DNA from: an uncultured Clostridia bacterium
GTDB taxonomy: Bacteria > Bacillota > Clostridia > TANB77 > CAG-508
Direction: 5' to 3'
Assembly: GCA_947628825.1 (NCBI GenBank)
Contig: CANRBH010000006.1
Coordinates: forward strand, 1-51,465
Length of the DNA stretch: 51,465 nt
Positions 45,109-51,465 of the stretch are shown here, in pieces. The first letter of the stretch is position 1, and each line of letters begins with the position of its first letter. The position numbers and the translations under genes are program-made. Under the pieces are notes generated by a model. That model did no database searches. It had not been told where the DNA came from and was given only the letters and a program-made list of their open reading frames with translations.

Positions 45109-46266
45109 TTATTCTTCACATATTGCAATATCAGATAACATTAGTCTGGCAAAATGATTAGAAATATATTCACCTTTACCATATTCTGAACTTGTAAAAG
45201 TCATTATAAAAGGTACATCTCCAATTTCATTTTTTAATTTCTTAGCGAACTCATCCATATCATCTTCTAACATCTTTTTTCTTTGGTAATTTTGCAATAA
45301 TATATACCCAGCTGGTTTATTTTTTAATTTTTTCTTTAATTCTCTAATAGCATAAATTGGTGATGTAAATAATTCTTCTTTAGATATTTGCATTTGAATA
45401 ATTGCAGTATTAGTAAATACTTCATTTTCAAATTCAATACTATAATCATTATTACCTTTTACTGGCTGTTTTATAACAGCTAATGTTCCATCACTTGTTT
45501 TTACTGCAAGAGATTTCAAAATTGATTGTTCTAATATTTTTTCATCTTTAACTTCTCTTACTTTTCTTTCTGTCCATTCACAATATTTTTTTAAAGCTTT
45601 TATTCCATCAATTTCTTCTATTATTTTATTACCTCTAGACTTTGTGATTACTCCAGAATTTATAGTTTCATGATATTTACTTGTAAAATTATTTTCTATT
45701 TTTTTATTTGAATAAAAAAATGCAACTGCTAATCCATCAGTTATAATCATATCTTCAGTAAAAATCTTTTTATTTTTTTCTATAGGACTTCCTCCAAAGC
45801 ATGGAACATCTCCAATAATATCTTTAATTCCTTTTGCATATTCCTCTTCATCACCTAAGCTAGCAAACATAAAATAATATGATGGTGATGATTTTGTTCC
45901 TATCTTTTTCATGGCTTCTTTGGCAACTAATCTTCCTGTCTCTCTTGCAGTTGATAATTTATGAGATATTGCAGTTCCTACCTTTGTGTCATTATCTCCT
46001 ATTGCCATCATTCCAGCATAACCTTTTTTCTCTGGACTTATATATCCATCTGTAACTATTATTCCTTCATTTGATGTACAACCTATAATAGGGGCAGTTC
46101 CTAAAACGGACTTTGCCCCTGTTAATAATTCTTCTTGATTATATTTTTCTGAATTAAATACTATTGCTAATTTTGTTTGTATTAAATCTAAAACTGCCTT
46201 TTTTGCACATACCTTTCCCGCTTGTCTAGCATTTTCATCTGTACTCCAAGTTACATTTATCTTCAT
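45109..46266 (-). CDS. FIST domain sensor protein
   Basis: A 385-residue stand-alone protein with an N-terminal FIST domain (about 30-210: LAIVFNSEKYNQEELL, IIGCTSNEGIIV, GVITKSRGNKII) and a C-terminal FIST_C region (about 220-370: ILLQNYQRKKMLEDD, VPFIMTFTSSEYGKGE). FIST modules are thought to bind small ligands, perhaps amino acids, and are usually joined to kinase or receptor domains. None is present here, so it may work with another protein or act on its own. It lies 30 bases after the prepilin-like gene. GGAGGA precedes the start. Confidence 0.88.
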   Translation of the reverse strand: MKINVTWSTDENARQAGKVCAKKAVLDLIQTKLAIVFNSEKYNQEELLTGAKSVLGTAPIIGCTSNEGIIVTDGYISPEKKGYAGMMAIGDNDTKVGTAISHKLSTARETGRLVAKEAMKKIGTKSSPSYYFMFASLGDEEEYAKGIKDIIGDVPCFGGSPIEKNKKIFTEDMIITDGLAVAFFYSNKKIENNFTSKYHETINSGVITKSRGNKIIEEIDGIKALKKYCEWTERKVREVKDEKILEQSILKSLAVKTSDGTLAVIKQPVKGNNDYSIEFENEVFTNTAIIQMQISKEELFTSPIYAIRELKKKLKNKPAGYILLQNYQRKKMLEDDMDEFAKKLKNEIGDVPFIMTFTSSEYGKGEYISNHFARLMLSDIAICEE

Positions 46267-46296
46267 TAGTATCCTCCGTATAATACTTAAGAAATA

Positions 46297-46503
46297 TTAA
46301 AGTATGTCTCCCCATTGGTCTCTTATAGAATTAACTTTTTCATCAGTATTTGTGATTACATCATTAAAGTCCTCTTCAACTCTGTTTTTTACTTGTAATA
46401 ATTCATTAAAGGAGTCAACATTAACTAACAATGCCATTATCATACACATAATTACAACTGTTATAACTAACAAAACTAAAGTTATTCCTTTATCACTTTT
46501 CAT
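46297..46503 (-). CDS. Small prepilin-like membrane protein
   Basis: A 68-residue protein beginning MKSDKGITLVLLVITVVIM. A short basic leader ending in Gly, then ITLV and a long hydrophobic stretch, is the class III (type IV prepilin) signal form common in Clostridia, although the usual Glu at position +5 is missing. After the helix come about 40 charged residues. A longer frame starts at 46518 and touches the YlbF-like stop, but GGGAG seven bases before the ATG at 46503 decides the start. No pilus machinery lies nearby, so it may be a minor pilin or just a small membrane peptide. Confidence 0.65.
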   Translation of the reverse strand: MKSDKGITLVLLVITVVIMCMIMALLVNVDSFNELLQVKNRVEEDFNDVITNTDEKVNSIRDQWGDIL

Positions 46504-46517
46504 AATAAAATCTCCCA

Positions 46518-46862
46518 TTAGATAACTTCTTTTATAGCATCTCCAATAATTTTATTTATATCAGCCATCATTCTACTAAATTCTATTTCATAATCAAAAT
46601 ATTCTTTTATATCTTTATTTTCAATTAGTACATTATATAGCTTTGCAACTTTTAATTTCTTATCTTCTTCATCAATCTCTTGATTATTTTGTCTTTTTAT
46701 TTCCATAAGTTGAACTTCTTGCTTAAGCTTCTCAAATTCTTCAATCATTTCTTTTTTATTTGGATCTGAAAATAATTTTTCTTTTGATTCTTTTAAATTC
46801 TTGTATTGAACAGAATTTCTTATTTCTTCTGCTAGCTTATTTGTTGTATCATATATTTCCAC
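46518..46862 (-). CDS. YlbF family regulator
   Basis: A 114-residue all-helical protein with KLAEEIRNSVQYKNLKESKE, a central QEVQLMEIKRQNNQEI and a C-terminal EIEFSRMMADINKIIGDAI, the pattern of YlbF/YmcA proteins. In Bacillus the YlbF-YmcA-YaaT complex directs RNase Y and affects biofilm and competence. Here its gene lies 19 bases after the glycogen-synthase-like gene; the link is probably only shared transcription. Confidence 0.85.
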   Translation of the reverse strand: MEIYDTTNKLAEEIRNSVQYKNLKESKEKLFSDPNKKEMIEEFEKLKQEVQLMEIKRQNNQEIDEEDKKLKVAKLYNVLIENKDIKEYFDYEIEFSRMMADINKIIGDAIKEVI

Positions 46863-46881
46863 TTAAAAAATACCTCCAATT

Positions 46882-48174
46882 TTATGCGTAAGCATTACGC
46901 TTTTTAAAGCTTAATAGATTTGTAATTTCAGCTTGTGTATTTCTAGCTTTATTTGTTTTACGTGCTTTTTCTTGTGCAATTTTTTCTTTTTGTCTTTGTG
47001 CTTCAGTTTGACAAATAGCTTGTTCATACACATAATGCGTATCTTGTGCTATTTTGTTCCAATTATATAATTCTTTAACTTTTTTAACTGCATTTTTTGA
47101 AACAGTATCACATAGTTTTGAATCAAATAGTAGTGTAAGAACTGAATCAGCTATTGAATTAGCATTTCCTGCATAGCTCTTCATTCCTGTATATCCATGT
47201 TCTACTATTTCATTAAGTCCACCTATATCTGAAACTACTGTTGGAATTCCAGCTAACATTGCTTCTAGTGCAACTATTCCAAAAGGTTCATACGTACTTG
47301 GAAATACAGCAATATCAGCACATTTATACATTTTTTGTACTTTTTTTGAATCGCAATATCCTGCAAAATAAACTTTGTTTTCTATTCCTAAATTTCTAGC
47401 TTCTGCTTTAAGCTCGTCCATCATTCCACCTTTTCCGCATATAACAAGTTTAGAATCATGGTAATGACTTAAGATTTTAGGCATTGCAGAAATTAAATGT
47501 TGTATTCCTTTTTCATATACTAATCTTCCAACATAAAGAATAATCTTTTCATTATCCATTGCAAATTGTCTTCTAAAATCATAGTCTTTATCTATACCTG
47601 TGAAATTATTTAAATTTATTCCATTTGGTATGACATTTATTTTTTCAAAAGGAAGTCCAAATATTCTTTGTAAGTCACCTTTCATAAAATTACTATTTAC
47701 TATTACTTCTGTTGATTCATATGTAAGTAACCATTCTGAATCATTTATATATCTTTGAACTTCATCGTGTATTCCACTATTTCTTCCGTTTTCAGTTGCG
47801 TGTATTGTTGTAACAACTGGTATTTTATATGAATCTTTTAATGATTTTGTTGCATATGTTACAAGCCAATCATGTGCATGTATTACATCAAATTTTCCTT
47901 CTTGATTTATTAGTTCAGAGGCTTTTGCTACCATATTAAAGTTTAGTTGCATTATCCAGTCTATAAAATTATTAGGATGTATCATATAGTTATCTACTCT
48001 ATATACTTTTACACCTTTATCATTTTCAAAATATGGTGTATCTCCATCTCTATATGTTATTACTGTTACTTCATGACCATCTTTGTAAAGTCTTTGTGAT
48101 AAGTCATGTACAACTCTTGCCATTCCCCCTACTATTCTTGGTGGGTACTCCCATGATAGCATTAAAATTCTCAT
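46882..48174 (-). CDS. Glycogen synthase-like glycosyltransferase (GT4/GT5)
   Basis: This 430-residue GT-B enzyme begins MRILMLSWEYPPRIVGGMAR, the donor-binding start seen in glycogen synthases. It goes on with DVIHAHDWLVTYA, INVIPNGINLNNF, ILYVGRLVYEKGIQHLISA and the STYEPFGIVALEAMLAGIP signature. It likely extends alpha-1,4-glucan from a nucleotide glucose. The branching enzyme and the DUF4912 gene lie divergently just upstream, a combination seen repeatedly in Clostridia, which supports the role. It differs from classical GlgA (about 480 residues) in being shorter and GT4-like. The C-terminal tail is basic. Confidence 0.85.
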   Translation of the reverse strand: MRILMLSWEYPPRIVGGMARVVHDLSQRLYKDGHEVTVITYRDGDTPYFENDKGVKVYRVDNYMIHPNNFIDWIMQLNFNMVAKASELINQEGKFDVIHAHDWLVTYATKSLKDSYKIPVVTTIHATENGRNSGIHDEVQRYINDSEWLLTYESTEVIVNSNFMKGDLQRIFGLPFEKINVIPNGINLNNFTGIDKDYDFRRQFAMDNEKIILYVGRLVYEKGIQHLISAMPKILSHYHDSKLVICGKGGMMDELKAEARNLGIENKVYFAGYCDSKKVQKMYKCADIAVFPSTYEPFGIVALEAMLAGIPTVVSDIGGLNEIVEHGYTGMKSYAGNANSIADSVLTLLFDSKLCDTVSKNAVKKVKELYNWNKIAQDTHYVYEQAICQTEAQRQKEKIAQEKARKTNKARNTQAEITNLLSFKKRNAYA

Positions 48175-48345
48175 AATTTTATGCCCCTTTCAGCATTCTT
48201 TAGTTTATTTTATATTATTTTATACATAATTTTTACAAAAGTAAATACAAAAATGATATTTTTTTACTATTTTTTTATGGTTTTTCGTGTATAAAAATTT
48301 TTTCTTTTTTTTCGTCATTTTTTTCTAATTTTTTTTCTTTTTCTA

Positions 48346-48374
48346 TTGTAAAAAAATTTTTTTTGATATATTAT
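48346..48374 (+). promoter_or_regulatory. Promoter of the DUF4912 gene
   Basis: TTGTAA, 17 bases, TATTAT on the plus strand, about 40 bases before the ATG. The 240-base divergent gap is otherwise T-rich without a clear signal. Confidence 0.5.
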
Positions 48375-48413
48375 ATTATGAGTAGATTATAGCTTTTTAC
48401 TTAGGAGGATGAA

Positions 48414-49649
48414 ATGGCTCGAAAAACTAAAGAAGAATTGAATAAAATAAACGAAGAAATTGTAGAAAAAAGTACTAAAAAAGCAGTTAAGTCAACTAAT
48501 AAAAATAAAACAGTTGCCAAATCAAAATCAGCTGCTGAAAGTGCTGTAAAAAAAGAACCTGCTAAAAAAATTACAAGTACTTCTAAAAATAAAACTACAA
48601 AAAAGGTTGCAAGTTCACCTAAAAAGGAAAATCCTAAAAAGGAAAATCCTAAAAAGGAAAATCCTAAAAAGGAAAATCCTAAAAAGGTTAAAGCTACTTC
48701 TAAAAAGGAAACTACTAAAGAAGTTAAAATTACTCCTAAAAAAGAAGCCTCTAAAAAAGTCAAAAATAAAGAAAATGAAAATGTAGAATTAAAGCCAAAA
48801 ACTGTTGCTAAGAAGACAAAGGATTCTACTATTAAAAATAAAGAAACTGAAATAAAAAAACTTTCCGCTACCACAAAGAAAAAAGCTGAAACTAAAAAGG
48901 CTTCTACTACTAAGAAAAAAGCTGAAGTAAAAGAAGCTTCCACTACTAAGAAAAAAGCTGAAGCCAAAAAAACTTCTACTATTACAAGCAAAAAAGCTAC
49001 AGTAAAAAAAGCCTCTACTAAAAAGAAAAAGACTACAAGTAAAAAATCTAGAGCAAAGTCTAATGTTGTTTCACTTAACCCAATAGAATATTATGACCTT
49101 CCTTATAGATATAATGAAACTGTTGTTAAAGTCTTGGCACAAAATCCTAATACTTTATTTGTTTATTGGGATATATCTGATAATGATAGAGAAATCTTAG
49201 AAAATCAATACGGAAAACTATTCTTTTATAATACAAGACCAGTTTTAGTTGTACATAACTTAACTGATAACTATACTTTTGAAATTGATATAGATGATTT
49301 TGCAAATAATTGGTATGTTAATGTAAATGATACAAAGTGTAAATATTTCGTTGAACTTGGAAGAAGACCAAAATATGATAATCATGATGCTATTCCAGTA
49401 AATTATTTAAAAGTTGCTTCTTCAAATACAATAGAAATGCCTAATGATCATATATTGTTTTTCAAGGACAATGATAAAATTTACTTTAAAAATATTAAAA
49501 CAAATAGAGTTACTGAGAAAATCTTTAAAAGTAAAACTTATTCAAGTAAACTTAGAGGAATCTATAGTAATTACAATCTTTCAGAAAAAGATGATAGATT
49601 TGATTTTAAAAATCCATCTTCTCAGAATCCAACATCAAATGTTTTATAG
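48414..49649 (+). CDS. Lysine-rich DUF4912 protein
   Basis: A 411-residue protein in two parts. Residues 1-215 are about one third lysine, with Thr/Ser/Ala and repeats (KKENP four times; TTKKKAE-like units), resembling histone H1-like or AlgP tails and able to bind nucleic acid or polyanions. Residues about 220-345 form a DUF4912 domain (YYDLPYRYNETVVKVLAQNP, LFVYWDISDNDRE, WYVNVNDTKCKYFVELG). DUF4912 is often found next to GH57 branching enzymes, as here, and may bind carbohydrate; its role is not established. AGGAGG supports the start. A hairpin terminator separates it from the branching enzyme by few bases, allowing partial read-through. Confidence 0.85.
   Translation: MARKTKEELNKINEEIVEKSTKKAVKSTNKNKTVAKSKSAAESAVKKEPAKKITSTSKNKTTKKVASSPKKENPKKENPKKENPKKENPKKVKATSKKETTKEVKITPKKEASKKVKNKENENVELKPKTVAKKTKDSTIKNKETEIKKLSATTKKKAETKKASTTKKKAEVKEASTTKKKAEAKKTSTITSKKATVKKASTKKKKTTSKKSRAKSNVVSLNPIEYYDLPYRYNETVVKVLAQNPNTLFVYWDISDNDREILENQYGKLFFYNTRPVLVVHNLTDNYTFEIDIDDFANNWYVNVNDTKCKYFVELGRRPKYDNHDAIPVNYLKVASSNTIEMPNDHILFFKDNDKIYFKNIKTNRVTEKIFKSKTYSSKLRGIYSNYNLSEKDDRFDFKNPSSQNPTSNVL
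48618..48677 (+). repeat. Four perfect 15-base tandem units
   Basis: CCTAAAAAGGAAAAT repeated four times, encoding PKKEN each time. It keeps the frame when units are gained or lost. Confidence 0.9.
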
Positions 49650-49674
49650 GTTTTCTAATAAAAATAGAAAGCCT
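49648..49674 (+). terminator. Hairpin between the DUF4912 and branching enzyme genes
   Basis: A ten-base stem, AGGTTTTCTA with TAGAAAGCCT (one wobble), followed by AATTTTATTTA. The T-run is weak, so it may only attenuate. Confidence 0.55.
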
Positions 49675-49697
49675 AATTTTATTTAATGGAGTATTTT

Positions 49698-51323
49698 ATG
49701 AAAAAACAAGTTAAAGGATATGTAAGTTTTGTTCTTCATGCACACTTACCTTTTGTACATCATCCTGAAAGTGAAGATTATTTAGAGGAACAATGGTTAT
49801 ATGAAGCTATTTCTGAAACATATATTCCTCTTATACAAACTTTTGAAAAATTAGTTAATGAAGGTGTTGATTTTAGATTTACTATGTCTCTTACCCCACC
49901 TTTATTAAATATGCTTGATGACAAAATGTTACAAGAAAGATATATTAAATATTTAAACAAACATATTGAGCTTTCTAAAAAAGAGATTGAAAGAACTAAG
50001 GATAATCCTAGAATAAATAAATTATCACATTATTATTATGATAGATATTCAAATGATTTGCATATTTTTAGAGATGTTTATAATTGTAATATTATTTCTG
50101 CTTTTAAGAAGTTCAACGATTTAGGAGTTTTAGAAATAATTGGATGTGGTGCAACACATGGATATTTCCCTATCTTATATGTTAATGAGAAAACTGTAAG
50201 AGCACAAATTGCTTTAGGTGTACAAACTTACAATAAATATTTTTCTAAACCTATTAAGGGCTTTTGGCTTCCTGAATGTGGATATGTTCCTGAAGCTGAT
50301 AAATATTTAAAAGAATTTGGTATTGAATATGTTTTAGTTGAAACACATGGAATTTTGTATGCTGATCCTACCCCACTTTATGGAACTTATGCTCCAATTG
50401 TTTCTCCAGATGGTGTTGTCTTCTTTGGTAGAGATTTAGAATCTTCAAGACAAGTTTGGAGTTCTATAAATGGTTATCCAGGTGATTTTAATTATAGAGA
50501 ATTTTATCGTGATATTGGTTATGATGCTCCTTATGATTATATTAAACCTTACATTGCTTCAAATGGAGTTAGAGTTAATACTGGAATTAAATATCATAGA
50601 ATTACTGGTAAAACTGAAGATAAAGACATTTATGATATTCAATGGGCTTGGGATAGTGTAGAAAAACAAGCTGGTCATTTTTTTGATAGTAGATGCAGTC
50701 AAATAGAACATTTATCACAAAATACTGAAAATCCACCTATTATAGTTTGCCCTTATGATGCAGAACTTTATGGACATTGGTGGTATGAAGGTCCAAATTG
50801 GCTTTATACACTTGCTAAAAAGATTTATTATGATGATTGTAATTTCAGTTTAATTACTCCTAGTGAATATATTGATAAATATCCTGAAATGCAAGTATCA
50901 ACTCCATGTCGTTCTAGTTGGGGTGCTAAAGGTTATAGCGAAGTTTGGCTTAATCCAACAAATGATTATGTTCATAGACATTTGCATAAAGCTGGTGATA
51001 GAATGTGTGAATTAGCAAGTATGTATCCAACAGAAGCATCTGATTCTATAAAACGTAGAATATTAAATCAATGTGCTAGAGAATTAGTTTTAGCACAAAG
51101 TAGTGATTGGCTTTTCATTATTACTAATGGAACTATGGTTGATTATGCTAAAAAAAGAATTAAAGATCATATTGGTAGATTTACTAAAATGTACTTATGG
51201 TTAAAAGAAGATAAAGATTTAATTGATAATAATAAATTATCTGATGAAAAATTAGAATTCTTAAAAAGTATTGAAGAAAAAGATTCAATATTTCCTGAAA
51301 TGGATTACACTTTATATTGCTAG
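49698..51323 (+). CDS. 1,4-alpha-glucan branching enzyme, GH57/DUF1957
   Basis: A GH57 enzyme that makes alpha-1,6 branches in glycogen-like glucan. It has SFVLHAHLPFVHHPE at the N-terminus, the nucleophile Glu in GFWLPECGYVPEADKYL, the acid/base Asp in PYDAELYGHWWYEG, and the C-terminal DUF1957 helical region (CARELVLAQSSDWLFIIT). The frame is open from 49686, but the ATG at 49698 has GGAG six bases before it and is chosen, giving 541 residues, normal for the family. With the GT at 46.9 kb it makes a two-enzyme route to branched storage glucan. Confidence 0.93.
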   Translation: MKKQVKGYVSFVLHAHLPFVHHPESEDYLEEQWLYEAISETYIPLIQTFEKLVNEGVDFRFTMSLTPPLLNMLDDKMLQERYIKYLNKHIELSKKEIERTKDNPRINKLSHYYYDRYSNDLHIFRDVYNCNIISAFKKFNDLGVLEIIGCGATHGYFPILYVNEKTVRAQIALGVQTYNKYFSKPIKGFWLPECGYVPEADKYLKEFGIEYVLVETHGILYADPTPLYGTYAPIVSPDGVVFFGRDLESSRQVWSSINGYPGDFNYREFYRDIGYDAPYDYIKPYIASNGVRVNTGIKYHRITGKTEDKDIYDIQWAWDSVEKQAGHFFDSRCSQIEHLSQNTENPPIIVCPYDAELYGHWWYEGPNWLYTLAKKIYYDDCNFSLITPSEYIDKYPEMQVSTPCRSSWGAKGYSEVWLNPTNDYVHRHLHKAGDRMCELASMYPTEASDSIKRRILNQCARELVLAQSSDWLFIITNGTMVDYAKKRIKDHIGRFTKMYLWLKEDKDLIDNNKLSDEKLEFLKSIEEKDSIFPEMDYTLYC

Positions 51324-51388
51324 AAAATTATTAGAGCATGCACATATAATGTATATTAAAAAATAAAAAAGCTAATTTTAAGTAAAAC

Positions 51389-51465
51389 ATCGAGTAGAGG
51401 ATAATTCTTAATGAATTTCTCCCCTCTCACACCACCGTACGTGCCGTTCGGCATACGGCGGTTCA
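51389..51465 (-). mobile_element. 3' end of a group II intron (domains V and VI), continues outside
   Basis: On the minus strand the window edge reads a GC-rich domain V hairpin, ACCGCCGTA...TACGGTGGT (51431-51462). It has an inner TGCC/GGCA stem and a two-base bulge. A domain VI stem (51396-51427, AGAGG...CCTCT with AATTC/GAATT) comes next, then the terminal CTACTCGAT. This matches bacterial class C introns, and the base composition is unlike the surroundings. The reverse transcriptase would lie beyond the right edge. The 3' splice point is placed at about 51389. Confidence 0.85.

Noticed and set aside
48401..48991. A 196-residue minus-strand frame rich in Phe/Leu/Ser.
   Set aside because: It is the antisense shadow of the lysine repeats of the DUF4912 gene.

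Overview
The window comes from a low-GC Gram-positive anaerobe, most likely an uncultured member of the Clostridia. The supporting signs are very AT-rich DNA, strong AGGAGG-type ribosome sites, hrcA-grpE-dnaK-dnaJ order, sortase, LPXTG-like and LytR-CpsA-Psr proteins, a rubredoxin, and a GH57/DUF4912 alpha-glucan set. I cannot name a genus. No stretch of 300 bases or more lacks a gene.

Layout. (1) 0.2-4.8 kb, minus strand: a tyrosine-kinase control module for exopolysaccharide (cpsC, cpsD, cpsB), followed by pgi, a 45-residue rubredoxin and a small membrane protein. (2) 4.9-10.4 kb: a membrane acyltransferase, a cohesin-like wall-anchored protein (MPQTG motif), and a clan GH-A glycosidase whose C-terminal half, ending in a dockerin, sits in another frame. 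(3) 10.6-22.9 kb: an eleven-gene polysaccharide operon. Its genes encode the priming sugar transferase, two GT4, a Wzy-like polymerase, a GT2, two tandem Caps_synth transferases, a pyruvyl transferase, a MenD-like TPP enzyme, an SDR and the Wzx flippase. (4) 23.0-27.5 kb: dTDP-rhamnose genes rfbDACB behind an LCP ligase; rfbD carries a frameshift near its 5' end. (5) 27.6-32.7 kb: the hrcA-grpE-dnaK-dnaJ heat-shock operon with two CIRCE-like operators. (6) 32.7-34.6 kb: a tandemly duplicated RelE/ParE-type toxin-antitoxin region with repeated promoters and terminators. (7) 34.6-39.9 kb: a membrane protein, a class D-like sortase, its probable LAQTG substrate, a GtrB-like GT2 and recG. (8) 40.1-43.7 kb, plus strand: a repeat-rich DUF2628-like membrane protein and asnS. 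(9) 43.9-48.2 kb, minus strand: glycogen-synthase-like GT, YlbF-family protein, a prepilin-like peptide, a FIST sensor and an iron alcohol dehydrogenase. (10) 48.4-51.3 kb, plus strand: a lysine-rich DUF4912 protein and a GH57 branching enzyme. The window ends in the 3' end of a group II intron on the minus strand.

How the parts fit. Regions 1-4 together can build, modify, export, polymerise, length-control and wall-attach a rhamnose-containing, probably pyruvylated polysaccharide. Three genes of this set each contain a G8 tract on the coding strand. Such tracts are rare in DNA this AT-rich, so slipped-strand phase variation of the surface glycan is likely. The cohesin-like wall protein beside a dockerin-bearing glycosidase suggests that a glycan-trimming enzyme is held on the cell surface in a miniature cellulosome-like pair. 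These two ideas, and the toxin genes whose conserved N-termini have no canonical in-frame start, are the most interesting points. They are inferences from sequence only.
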